A DNA stretch of 64,000 nt from Labrenzia sp. VG12 (GTDB taxonomy: Bacteria; Pseudomonadota; Alphaproteobacteria; Rhizobiales; Stappiaceae), in contig NZ_CP022529.1 in assembly GCF_002237595.1 (NCBI RefSeq), forward strand, positions 2,790,001 through 2,854,000. Direction: 5' to 3'. A program made the translations under genes and the position numbers. Shown here in pieces: positions 51,712-60,900 of this stretch. The notes beneath the pieces were generated by a model. It saw only the letters and a list, made by a program, of their open reading frames with translations, searched no databases and was not told where the DNA came from. Position 1 is the first letter of the stretch. Each line of letters opens with the position of its first letter.

Positions 51712-51732
51712 TTGGTAAAAAATTTATACCAA
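51712..51732. promoter_or_regulatory. Candidate operator upstream of dld
   Basis: An inverted repeat TTGGTA-N9-TACCAA lies 68-88 bases before the D-lactate dehydrogenase start in a 314-base gap. GntR-family regulators of lactate and pyruvate metabolism (LldR, PdhR) bind TTGGT/ACCAA half-sites with shorter spacers, so the assignment is tentative. Confidence 0.4.
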
Positions 51733-51799
51733 AGCAACCCGACACGCTTGACCCCTACCGTTTGCCGAGATGCAACGGATCAGAAGCCGGAGGCACAGC

Positions 51800-53506
51800 A
51801 TGCAAGCCCAGGCCAATACACAGACTGACGATCAGCTCGTTGCAACACTCAAGGGAATTGTCGGCAACCGGCACGTGATCACCAATCCGAGGTCGATGGA
51901 GCGGTTCTGCAAGGGTTTCCGCTCCGGCGAAGGCAAGGCGCTCGCCGTCGTGCAGCCCGGCACTCTGCTGGAGCAGTGGAACGTTCTGAAGGCCTGTGTC
52001 GCCGCGGACAAGATCGTGATCATGCAGGCCGCCAACACGGGCTTGACCGAAGGGTCGACACCCAACGGCCAGTATGACCGGGACGCGATTGTCCTGAGCA
52101 CCAAACGCATGGACAAGATCCAGCTGCTGAACGAAGGCCGGCAGATCGTCTCCTTTCCCGGCGCCACCCTGTTCAGCCTGGAAAAACTGATGGCACCGCT
52201 GGACCGGGAACCACATTCGGTCATCGGCTCCTCCTGCATCGGCGCTTCGATCATCGGCGGCGTCTGCAACAATTCCGGCGGCTCCCTAGTCGAGCGCGGT
52301 CCGTCATACACAGAACTCTCGCTTTTTGCGCAGGTCCGCGAAGACGGTACACTTGAACTCGTCAATCACCTGGGCATTGCGCTGGGGGACGACCCGGAGA
52401 CCATCCTGACGCGGCTCGAGACCGGCGACTACACCGACCAGGATATTGAAGAAACCAATCTCAAGGCCTCGGACACCGACTATCACCAGCGGGTCCGGGA
52501 CATCGACTCGCCGAGCCCCGCACGGTTCAACGCGGACAAGCGGCGGCTGCACGAAGCCTCCGGCTGCGCCGGAAAGCTGGCGGTATTCGCAGCCCGGCTC
52601 GACACCTACCCCAAGCCGGAAACCGAAAAGGTCTTCTATATCGGCACCAACGACACCCAGGTGCTGACAAGGCTGCGCCGCCACGTTCTTGCGGAGTTCG
52701 AGCACCTGCCGGTCTCGGGCGAATACATGCATGCCGAGATCTACGACATTTCCAAAAAATACGGCAAGGACACGCTCGTCCTGATCGACAAGATGGGGAC
52801 GGACAAGCTGCCGGCCATCTTTGCCATGAAAGGCTGGGTGGATGCGCGGCTTTCGAAGATCCCGTTCCTGCCCTGCAGCCTGACCGATCGCTTCATGCAG
52901 ATCCTGAGCTGGATGTGGCCGAATGTATTGCCGAAACGCATGGAAGAGTACCGGGCAAACTACGAGCACCACCTGATCCTGAAGATGCGGGACGGCGGTG
53001 TTGCCGAGGCGGAAGCGTTCCTGGCGGACTTCTTTTCAGGCGAGGACGGTGCCTGGTTCACCTGTACACCCCGGGAAGGCAAGATTGCCGGATTGCATCG
53101 CTTCGCCGCTGCCGGAGCGGCCGTGCGTTACCAGGCCGTTCATGCCGGTGACGTCGAGGACATCCTGGCGCTCGACATTGCGCTGCGCCGGGACGACCGG
53201 GACTGGTTCGAGACGCTGCCGGCGGAGATCGAGGACAGCCTGCTGCACAAGCTCTATTACGGCCACTTCTTCTGCCACGTGCTGCATCAGGACTATATCG
53301 TGAAGAAAGGTCGGGACCCGAAGGCGCTCAAGCAGAAGATGCTGGCGCTGCTGGATCAACGCGGTGCGGAATATCCGGCCGAACACAATGTCGGCCATCT
53401 CTACGCGGCCAAGCCGGATCTCGCCGACTTCTACCAGAAATGTGATCCCACCAACACGCTCAACCCGGGCATCGGCAAGATGTCACGCCGGAAGTGTTAT
53501 CACTGA
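51800..53506 (+). CDS. dld: Quinone-dependent D-lactate dehydrogenase
   Basis: Dld oxidises D-lactate to pyruvate and passes electrons to quinone at the membrane. The 568-residue length and sequence fit the E. coli Dld type. The FAD-binding domain has IVIMQAANTGLTEGSTPNGQ and SVIGSSCIGASIIGGVCNNS, and the C-terminal cap and membrane-binding region has YYGHFFCHVLHQDYIVKKG and EHNVGHLYAAKPDLADFYQK. I chose ATG 51800 over 51770 because GGAGG lies 7 bases upstream. A candidate GntR-type operator precedes it and a strong terminator follows. Confidence 0.94.
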   Translation: MQAQANTQTDDQLVATLKGIVGNRHVITNPRSMERFCKGFRSGEGKALAVVQPGTLLEQWNVLKACVAADKIVIMQAANTGLTEGSTPNGQYDRDAIVLSTKRMDKIQLLNEGRQIVSFPGATLFSLEKLMAPLDREPHSVIGSSCIGASIIGGVCNNSGGSLVERGPSYTELSLFAQVREDGTLELVNHLGIALGDDPETILTRLETGDYTDQDIEETNLKASDTDYHQRVRDIDSPSPARFNADKRRLHEASGCAGKLAVFAARLDTYPKPETEKVFYIGTNDTQVLTRLRRHVLAEFEHLPVSGEYMHAEIYDISKKYGKDTLVLIDKMGTDKLPAIFAMKGWVDARLSKIPFLPCSLTDRFMQILSWMWPNVLPKRMEEYRANYEHHLILKMRDGGVAEAEAFLADFFSGEDGAWFTCTPREGKIAGLHRFAAAGAAVRYQAVHAGDVEDILALDIALRRDDRDWFETLPAEIEDSLLHKLYYGHFFCHVLHQDYIVKKGRDPKALKQKMLALLDQRGAEYPAEHNVGHLYAAKPDLADFYQKCDPTNTLNPGIGKMSRRKCYH

Positions 53507-53518
53507 CCGGCCGGGGCG

Positions 53519-53547
53519 CTGTCACGGCACCGGAAATGCCGTGACAG
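53519..53547. terminator. Bidirectional terminator between dld and the peroxiredoxin gene
   Basis: A perfect 11-bp stem, CTGTCACGGCA with TGCCGTGACAG, and a 7-base loop are followed by GCTCTTT. It lies in the 53-base gap between convergent genes and can serve both. Confidence 0.82.
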
Positions 53548-53559
53548 GCTCTTTGACGC

Positions 53560-54210
53560 TTAGGCCGGGACCTTGGTCTTGCGCAGGTAAGGCAGGACGG
53601 CGTCGAACTCGCCGAATTTTGCCTTGGCATCTTCGTCGCTGACAGCCGGCGGGATGATGACATCCTCACCCACCTGCCAGTTGGCCGGCGTGGCCACGCC
53701 CTTTGCGGAGGTCTGCAGGGCGTCCAGCGCGCGCAGCACTTCGGCAAAGTTCCGGCCGACGGTCATCGGATAGGTCATGGACAGTTTCAGCTGCTTGTCC
53801 GGACCGATGATGAAGACGGAGCGAACGGTAGCGCTGTCGGCCGGCGTGCGTCCGTCCGGCAGATAGGCTTCGGCAGGCAGCATGTCGAATGCCTTGGAGA
53901 CCGCCAGGCCTTCGTCGGCAATGATCGGGAAACCGGCGGCAGCCCCACCGACCTTTTCAATATCACCTTTCCATTTCCGATGGTCTTCCGCGCTGTCGAC
54001 AGAAACGCCGATCACCTTGGTGCCGCGCTTCTCCCACTCGGCAGCCAGCTGTGCAACGGCGCCGAATTCGGTGGTGCAAACCGGTGTGAAATCCTTCGGA
54101 TGGCTGAACAGGATCGCCCAGCTGTCACCGATCCAGTCGTGAAACGTGATCTGCCCCTGATCGGTCTCTGCGGTGAAGTTCGGGACGGTGTCGTTGATAC
54201 GAAGTGACAT
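53560..54210 (-). CDS. 1-Cys peroxiredoxin (Prx6-like)
   Basis: This 216-residue enzyme reduces peroxides using a single peroxidatic cysteine, seen in HPKDFTPVCTTEFGAVAQLA. The Prx6-type extended C-terminal domain is present (VIIPPAVSDEDAKAKFGEFD), as is the conserved MTYPMTVGRNFAEVLRALDA. ATG 54210 has AGGACAG upstream. The frame upstream to 54474 reads poorly and is excluded. It lies 299 bases behind the ABC exporter of the NRPS locus on the same strand. That gap has no strong terminator, so cotranscription is possible but not required. Confidence 0.93.
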   Translation of the reverse strand: MSLRINDTVPNFTAETDQGQITFHDWIGDSWAILFSHPKDFTPVCTTEFGAVAQLAAEWEKRGTKVIGVSVDSAEDHRKWKGDIEKVGGAAAGFPIIADEGLAVSKAFDMLPAEAYLPDGRTPADSATVRSVFIIGPDKQLKLSMTYPMTVGRNFAEVLRALDALQTSAKGVATPANWQVGEDVIIPPAVSDEDAKAKFGEFDAVLPYLRKTKVPA

Positions 54211-54509
54211 GCGTTCTGTCCTTTTCAGACGTTGATGGTTGCTCGCAGGCAAGCGGAAGAGCCTGCGACCAGGCACGAACCTGCCGGCGCTTGCTCGGGC
54301 GGTTGACCTGCTGCAGCGCCGCCCGGCAGGCCCTGCCTGCCCGTTGTAGAGGCAGCAGCGCTCCGGTCCGAGCAGATATTTCGTCGCGGCCGTTCGTGCG
54401 GCCCGATAGATGACCATCAATTGCTGATAGTCAAATTGAAATTTTGCAACACTCGGCGATGACGGCCGGCCCACGCGCCATTAGGGTGGGGCAGAGATCG
54501 CGGGAAGAC

Positions 54510-56150
54510 TCAGGCATTGGCCTCGGCAGGGCGCGCCACTTTGCTGATCCTGCCTTCTTCCATCCAGACAACCTTGTCGGCCACATCGAAATAGCGATCA
54601 TCGTGAGTGATCGCGATGACCGTACGGCCGTCCTTTTTCAGCTTCGTGAGAAACTCCGTGTAGTACCAGCGGCGATATTCCGGATCCTGGTCGGCAGCCC
54701 ATTCGTCGAACACATAGACATCCCGGTCCTCCAGCAGGGCAACCACCATCGCAAGGCGCTTACGTTGGCCCGTGGACAGGTTGGTCGTGCTGAAGCGGTT
54801 GTTGCGATAGTGGACCTTTTCATCCAGCTTCATGTCTTCCAGCAGATCGTAGAGTTTCTGCTCATCGGACAGGTCGACGCCGTAGAGCCTGTCAAACAGG
54901 TGAAAATCGGAAAAGATGACGGCAAACAGGCTGCGATACAGGTCGATATTGGCAGCCTTCACGGTTTTTCCGTCCCAGGAGATATGCCCGCCATTGGCGT
55001 CGTAGAGCCCGGTCAGGATCTTGGCCAGGGTCGACTTGCCGCTGCCATTGCCGCCGACAATGAACACCATTTCCCCCGCTTCGATTTCCAGATCGCAGGG
55101 ACCGATGGAGAACGGCCTATCTCCGTTTTCGCTGTGATAGGTATAGGCGATCTTCTTGAGCGCCAGCGACTTTGTCAGCCTGGCTTGCTTGACCGGTCGC
55201 CCCTCCTCCGCGCGTTCCGCATGACCTGCCAGCAACGTCTCCAGGTCTTCAATGTTGGACACTGCAAGATTGGCGCGGGAGACGACGGGCAGCATGCGAA
55301 TGATCGACGTGATTGCACCGCTGGCAAAGACGATGACGGTGACGATCTTGCCCGGAACGGAGAGGTCGGACACGTAGAAGGGAATGGCAAAGACCAGCGT
55401 GCCCATCAACGTGTAGAAAAAGACATCGCTGACCGACTGTCCGTAAATGAAGGAGCGGCCGGACTCCACCCGCAGCTCTTCCACCTTCTCGGAGCGCGGC
55501 ACCACGTAGTTGTGAAACAGGTCGTCGCTGCGCTGCCCGTTCAGCTTCACCTCCTTGAAGCCGCCCAGGATGTTCTCGAAACTGTTCTGGAATGCCTGCT
55601 CGCTCAGACTGGCCTGGCGCATCAGCTCCTCGGCGTCCTGGTAGCTCTTGCGGTAGAAGAAGACAGCGCCCGCCAGGAAGGCCAGAGTGACGGCAAAGGC
55701 CAGTGGCGACAGATAACAGATGTAAAGCGCCGACATCACCAGCTGCATGACGAAGTAGATCAGTCCGACCAGCGCCGGCGCCGTCTCCTCGATGGTCTGG
55801 TGATCGCGTCCCACAACCGACCGGATGCGGTTGACGCCGATCTCTTCCACGGCCGCCAGGTTGAGACTGCGGACCTGATCGGTGACCTTGATGCGCAGCC
55901 GGCTCAGATAATCGGCAATGATCGCCGTGGCCATGTTGAGCGCCCGGTTCATCGTGAACAGGACAGTGGCACAGCCGATGCCGAACAGGCCAAGATATTG
56001 CCACTGGACGCCGCCCGCACTTTGATAGTTGGTCACCGCGTTGATCACCGCGATCACGAGGCCCATCACAAGACCCGGGATCAGCGAAAGCAACAGGAAG
56101 GTGCGTTTGCTGTCGCCTGCTTCGCGATACAAAAGACGAAAGAACTTCAT
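54510..56150 (-). CDS. Cyclic-peptide-type ABC exporter (PvdE/SyrD family)
   Basis: This 546-residue half transporter fuses a six-helix membrane domain (FLLLSLIPGLVMGLVIAVIN at the start, VVGRDHQTIEETAPALVGLI in the middle) to an ATPase domain. Walker A is GGNGSGKSTLAKIL, the signature LSTGQRKRLAMVV and Walker B VYVFDEWAADQDPEYRRWYY; the D-loop variant with Trp is typical of PvdE/SyrD exporters. Such proteins export nonribosomal peptides or siderophore precursors to the periplasm. It lies 46 bases behind mbtH in the NRPS operon and most likely exports the NRPS product. Confidence 0.92.
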   Translation of the reverse strand: MKFFRLLYREAGDSKRTFLLLSLIPGLVMGLVIAVINAVTNYQSAGGVQWQYLGLFGIGCATVLFTMNRALNMATAIIADYLSRLRIKVTDQVRSLNLAAVEEIGVNRIRSVVGRDHQTIEETAPALVGLIYFVMQLVMSALYICYLSPLAFAVTLAFLAGAVFFYRKSYQDAEELMRQASLSEQAFQNSFENILGGFKEVKLNGQRSDDLFHNYVVPRSEKVEELRVESGRSFIYGQSVSDVFFYTLMGTLVFAIPFYVSDLSVPGKIVTVIVFASGAITSIIRMLPVVSRANLAVSNIEDLETLLAGHAERAEEGRPVKQARLTKSLALKKIAYTYHSENGDRPFSIGPCDLEIEAGEMVFIVGGNGSGKSTLAKILTGLYDANGGHISWDGKTVKAANIDLYRSLFAVIFSDFHLFDRLYGVDLSDEQKLYDLLEDMKLDEKVHYRNNRFSTTNLSTGQRKRLAMVVALLEDRDVYVFDEWAADQDPEYRRWYYTEFLTKLKKDGRTVIAITHDDRYFDVADKVVWMEEGRISKVARPAEANA

Positions 56151-56196
56151 CGGAAATCAGGCACTCCAGGTGGTTCGCCGCAGCGTGTCTTTCAGG

Positions 56197-56406
56197 TCAG
56201 TTGCCCGCCGCGTCCCGGAGGCTCTTCGGTCGGATATCTGGCCAGTTGGCATTGACATAGTCGAGACAGTCCTGCCGCTTGCCGGGACCGAAGACGGACC
56301 GCCAGCCTTCCGGTATCGCAACAAAATCAGGCCACAGGGAATGCTGTTCCTCGTCATTGACCAGCACGTGAAATGTGCCGTCGGGATCGTCGAACGGATT
56401 GGTCAT
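56197..56406 (-). CDS. MbtH-like protein
   Basis: The 69-residue protein (MTNPFDDPDGTFHVLVNDEE) matches the MbtH family, which binds and supports adenylation domains of NRPSs. The conserved NxExxxSLWP-type segment (NDEEQHSLWPDF), the PxGW (IPEGWRSVFG) and the end LDYVNANWPDIRPKSLRD are all present. I chose ATG 56406 because it gives the exact family length; the frame upstream to 56535 is not conserved. It lies 25 bases behind the monooxygenase gene and is part of the NRPS operon. Confidence 0.95.
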   Translation of the reverse strand: MTNPFDDPDGTFHVLVNDEEQHSLWPDFVAIPEGWRSVFGPGKRQDCLDYVNANWPDIRPKSLRDAAGN

Positions 56407-56431
56407 CGCATGGTCTCCCCAACTGGTGGCA

Positions 56432-57979
56432 TCAGTCTTTCCACGCCGTGTTGCACCAGCCAAATTCATCATAGTCTTCAAGACACTGGTCAACAAGCGA
56501 GAGCATCTGGTCCATCGACCCGTCGCGCCGGGCAATCGCCGGCAGCTGCAGTTTGACCTCTTCGTGATTGCCGGCGTAATTGCGCTCGTAAAGCTCGTGC
56601 CGCCCGGCGAATTCCGAGCCGGTGGCGTCCCAGAGCAGCTTCATCAGCTTGATCCGATCCTTGTAGCCGATGCCGTTGGAGCCGCGCACGTAGCGTTCCA
56701 GATAGGTATCGATCTCCGGGTTCTGGAAATCCTTCGCCGAGGACGGCAGGTAGATCAATGCGGACGCCACGATCTTCTGAACGATTTCCTTGACCCGGCC
56801 ATAGGCATCGGGGGCCAGGGCGCGATAGGCCTGGGCAGCACTGACGCCGGGCAGAACGGCCCCGTCGGCGAACGGCTCCGGCGTCTTTGCCATCGCATCC
56901 GACAAGGACCAGAACAGATGCCGGAGCGCGATCACCTCTCCCTGCAGCACCTGATTGCCGCGGAACTCGTCGCCGCTTGTGATGTGCAGCGCCCTGGTCA
57001 GGAGGCCGGCCAGAAAGTCGAGTTTGACGGCAAACCGGGTGCAGCCGTGAAAACAGGTCCCCTGCAGGTAGCCGGTGTCCATCAGGAAATCGATCGGCTT
57101 GTGCGCCGGCCCGTGCACCAGGACGTTCTCCCAGGGCACAAAGGCATTGTCGAGCACGAGAATGGCGTCGTTTTCGTCGAACCGGGACGACAGCGGATGA
57201 TCGAACGGGCTTGAGGCCTCATGTGCGGCGAATTCGTAGGAATTGCGGCAGATCAGCTTGATGCCCGGTGTCGACATGTCGAGAAAGAACATGAACGCCG
57301 TCGGTGGCCCGTTGGTCTCCGAGACCGCATGGTGGCTGAGGAAATTGTAGTGTGTCAGGGCAGCCGATGTCGCGACCACCTTGGCGCCCGACAGGTAGAG
57401 CCCGGCGTCGGTTTCCTTCACCACATGAACCAGAATGTCCTTGGCGTCGCTGAACGGCTTGGCCCGGTCGATGGGCGGATTGGCCACCGCATGGTTCATG
57501 AAATAGGTCCGCTCCTGCGCCAGGTGGTACCAACGCCGGGCATTTGCCGCAAAGGGCCCGTAGTAGCCCGCGTTCGCTTCCAGCGTATTGACGATGGCGG
57601 CCTTGTAGTCGGGTGATCTGCCCATCCAGCCGTAACTGAGCTTCGCCCATTCGGCGATGGCCTTTTGCTGGCCAAGCAACTCCTCAGCTGTTCGGGCCAC
57701 CTTGAAATACCGATGGGTGTAGCCCGCCGGATCGGCATCTGCCGGGGCGGTCAGGATGCTGGCGCCACTGGCATGGTCGTCATGGAGCGCGTCATACAGC
57801 CTGGCGAGGGATCGCACCGAGTTGCGGAAGGCGGGATGTTCGGTGAGGTCGGTGACCCGTTCCCCGTTGAAGTAGACGCAGCGCTGATCCTTGAGACTGT
57901 CGACAAATTCGCGTCCGGTCATCGGCGTGGCGGTCACCACCTCCGACCGCTCCACAGGATTGAGAGGTTCAACCGACAT
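56432..57979 (-). CDS. HpaB-type flavin-dependent monooxygenase
   Basis: This 515-residue protein belongs to the 4-hydroxyphenylacetate 3-monooxygenase (HpaB) family, which uses FADH2 from a partner reductase to hydroxylate aromatic rings. Characteristic parts are MTGREFVDSLKDQRCVYFNG at the start, FMNHAVANPPIDRAKPFSDA, the acyl-CoA-dehydrogenase-like core HYNFLSHHAVSETNGPPTAF, and the C-terminal SGDEFRGNQVLQGEVIALRH. In NRPS loci these enzymes often hydroxylate a tyrosine-type residue, free or carrier-bound. No reductase gene is seen in the window. The start is ATG 57979 (overlapping the NRPS end); ATG 58000 is an alternative. Confidence 0.88.
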   Translation of the reverse strand: MSVEPLNPVERSEVVTATPMTGREFVDSLKDQRCVYFNGERVTDLTEHPAFRNSVRSLARLYDALHDDHASGASILTAPADADPAGYTHRYFKVARTAEELLGQQKAIAEWAKLSYGWMGRSPDYKAAIVNTLEANAGYYGPFAANARRWYHLAQERTYFMNHAVANPPIDRAKPFSDAKDILVHVVKETDAGLYLSGAKVVATSAALTHYNFLSHHAVSETNGPPTAFMFFLDMSTPGIKLICRNSYEFAAHEASSPFDHPLSSRFDENDAILVLDNAFVPWENVLVHGPAHKPIDFLMDTGYLQGTCFHGCTRFAVKLDFLAGLLTRALHITSGDEFRGNQVLQGEVIALRHLFWSLSDAMAKTPEPFADGAVLPGVSAAQAYRALAPDAYGRVKEIVQKIVASALIYLPSSAKDFQNPEIDTYLERYVRGSNGIGYKDRIKLMKLLWDATGSEFAGRHELYERNYAGNHEEVKLQLPAIARRDGSMDQMLSLVDQCLEDYDEFGWCNTAWKD

Positions 57980-60900
57980 TCTCAACTCTCCCTTTTCCAT
58001 CGTCCTGGCCGGAGGGCCGTCCGGCCCGTCGCATCAGATCCGTAAGGTGCTTGCCGATGACGTCCAGCGCCGCCGGGGTTGTCATCTGGTGATGGCCATG
58101 GTCCAGCATGCATCGCTCGAAGTGCCCCCTGGTGAGACGCGACCAGGGATCTTCTTTCAGCCCCATCATGGCCCAGCTCGATCCTGAAACGAAATGCACA
58201 AGCGGTGCGTTGATCGCTTCGGGACGGAAGCCATGCGCCAGCGTCGCGTTGTTGCGCGCGATCCGCAGCATGTTGTCGAAATCGGCAGCACCGAGATCCG
58301 AAAGAGGATGCGCGCTTTCCACCAGGAACCGCTTCAGATCCTCAAACGCCACATCGTCCGGCGCACGTCCTTGCGGGTCGAAGCCGATCATTTCGAAAAA
58401 CGCCTGACGCGCGCCCTGGTCGGAAAGGTCCGGCAATGGATCGCCGTCCTTCATCGGGTAACAGTCCAACAGCGCAACGAGTTCGACCGGCCGTCCACGC
58501 GTTTCCAGATGCCGGGCCATTTCGAAGGCTGCCAACCCGCCAAAGGACCAGCCGAGCAACCGGACGGGCCCGTCCGGCCACAACCGGTCGACATGATCGA
58601 CATACTCGGCCGCCATGGCATTGAGGGTTCGCGGCAGGTCTTGCTCGCCTGCATATCCGCGGGCCTGCAAGGCTGTGACCGAAACGTCTGGCAGAACCGA
58701 CACCAGCCCGGCATAACTCCAGCCGAGCCCGAAACCGGGATGAACGCAGAAGAGCGGTGCTTCGCCGCTGGCGCGCCTGATCTGCAGGACCGGTTCAAGA
58801 AGACCTGATTTGCGGTCCTTGCCGAGAGACAGCAAACCCCGCACTGTCGGCGTTTCGAAAATGTCATGCAGGCTGACATCAAGACCTAGCCTGTCGCGCA
58901 TCTGAACCTTGAGGCGCGCCGCCAGAAGTGAATGGCCACCAAGTTCGAAAAAGCTGTCTTCCGGCCCGGCCGTCACCCCGGGCAGAAGATCCGAGAACAG
59001 ATTGCAAAGCAGGGTCTCGCGCAAGGAGCGCGGTTCCGATGAGCGGCTGGCGTGGTGCGGCGCCGGCAAGGCCAGACGGTTCACCTTCCCGTTGGGCGTC
59101 AGGGGAACAGCATCGATCACCAAGACCTCCGCCGGAACCATATAATCGGGCAGAAGCTGCCGAAGCGCCTCGCGCATCCCCCCCGGTTTCACTCCGGCAC
59201 CGGTTTCCGGCACCACATAAGCCACCAGCACCGGAGCCCCTCCCGGCCCCGGTCTGTCGATGACAACAGCGCGCGCAATGTTGGTCATTGCCGCTATAAT
59301 TGCCTCGATTTCCGCTGTCTCGATCCGGTGTCCCCGGATCTTGACCTGAGCATCGCTTCTGCCGAGGAAGACCAGCCCGCCATCCGGCTTGCGGAAAACA
59401 ACGTCCCCTGTGCGGTACATGCGAGCGCCTCCCCCGGCAAAGGGATCGGCGACAAAGCGTTCGCTCGTCAGGTCGGCCCTGCCATGGTAGCCGCGTGCAA
59501 GGCCCAGTCCTCCGATGTAAAGCTCTCCCGAGGTCCCATCCGCGACAGGCTGCAACGCCGCATCCAGCACATGAACCTGTGTGTTCCAGAGAGGGTGACC
59601 GATTGCCGGAGCCTCAGCAGTTTCGGGCAGGATCGACTCCATCAGGGACCAGATCGTTGTTTCCGTCGGGCCGTAGAGATTGGTCACGGGGCCCGCCTCC
59701 AGAAGCTTTCCGGCGAGTTCCCCATCAAGTGCTTCCCCTCCGGCCAAAATGCGCAAGGGCGGCAAGTCACCTGTCTCAAGCAAGGCACGCCACAAGGAAG
59801 GCGTTGCCTGCATGACCGTTGGGCTGTTTCTCTCGACCCAGTCCGACAAGGCATCGGTTTCCCGCTGCCGACCGTCAAACAAAAGCACAGTCGCGCCTGT
59901 GAGCAAGGGTCCGAAGAGTTCCAGTCCGGCAATGTCGAAGCCGATTGTCGTTGCACTCAGCAACCGGTCTTCCAGCCCCAAAGGCAGGGTCTGGCTGAGG
60001 CTGCAAAGAAGATTGCCCAACCCCCGCCGTGTGACGACAACGCCCTTCGGCTTTCCTGTCGAGCCTGATGTGTAGATGACATAGGCCGGATGGCGCGGAT
60101 CGATGGGGATACGCCGGTCACTATCCGAGGGCAGCAAGACTGGTGCCGCCTGAAGCTCCGCCCTCATCGCCGCCGCGTCCAGCTGCAGCACCTCACAACC
60201 CGTTAGCCCGTCTGCAAGCTCTGTCGCCGTCCCGGTCTCGCTGAGCACAAGCCGGGGCGATGCATCGGCCAGCATCATGGCAATCCGGGCCGGCGGATAG
60301 GCCGGGTCCAGCGGCAGATAGGCCCCACCCGTTTTCAGGACCGCCAGCATCGCCACGATCATCTCGGCGGAACGCGGCAGTGCAATCGCCACAACATCTT
60401 CCGCGCCGACACCCCGCCCAATCAGGAGATGCGCCAGCCGGTTGGCCCGCTCCTCGAGCGCGGCATAGCTGAGCCGCTCCTCGCCACTGACCACGGCCTC
60501 GCTGTCCGGATGTCTGAGGGCGGTTGCAGCGATCAGCTCTGTCAGATCACCCGCAGGCAGATCATGTCCCGTCTCGTTCCAGCGATCCTGCGCGCGCTGA
60601 CGTTGCTCCGGTGCCAGCGTCTCAAGGGCGCCCAAAAGTGCCTCCGGACGGGCGCTCATCTGCCGAAGCAGATGGCAGAGCTGGTTCAAGAGGCTTTTGC
60701 CGAGGTCCGCCCCGATCCGCTCCTTCCGGCAATCCAGCCGCAACAGCAATTGCGCGCCCGGCACCACCATCAGGCTGGCCGGATAATGGGTCCGGTCGTG
60801 GACCTCCAGCCCCTGAATGGAAAGCCCTTCTTCGGAGGAACCGCTCAGATCCTCCTGATCAGGATAGTTCTCGAACACAACCAGCGTGTCGAACAGATCC

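Noticed and set aside
54444..56255. 603-codon plus-strand frame opposite the ABC exporter
   Set aside because: Shadow of a gene with clear Walker A, signature and Walker B motifs.
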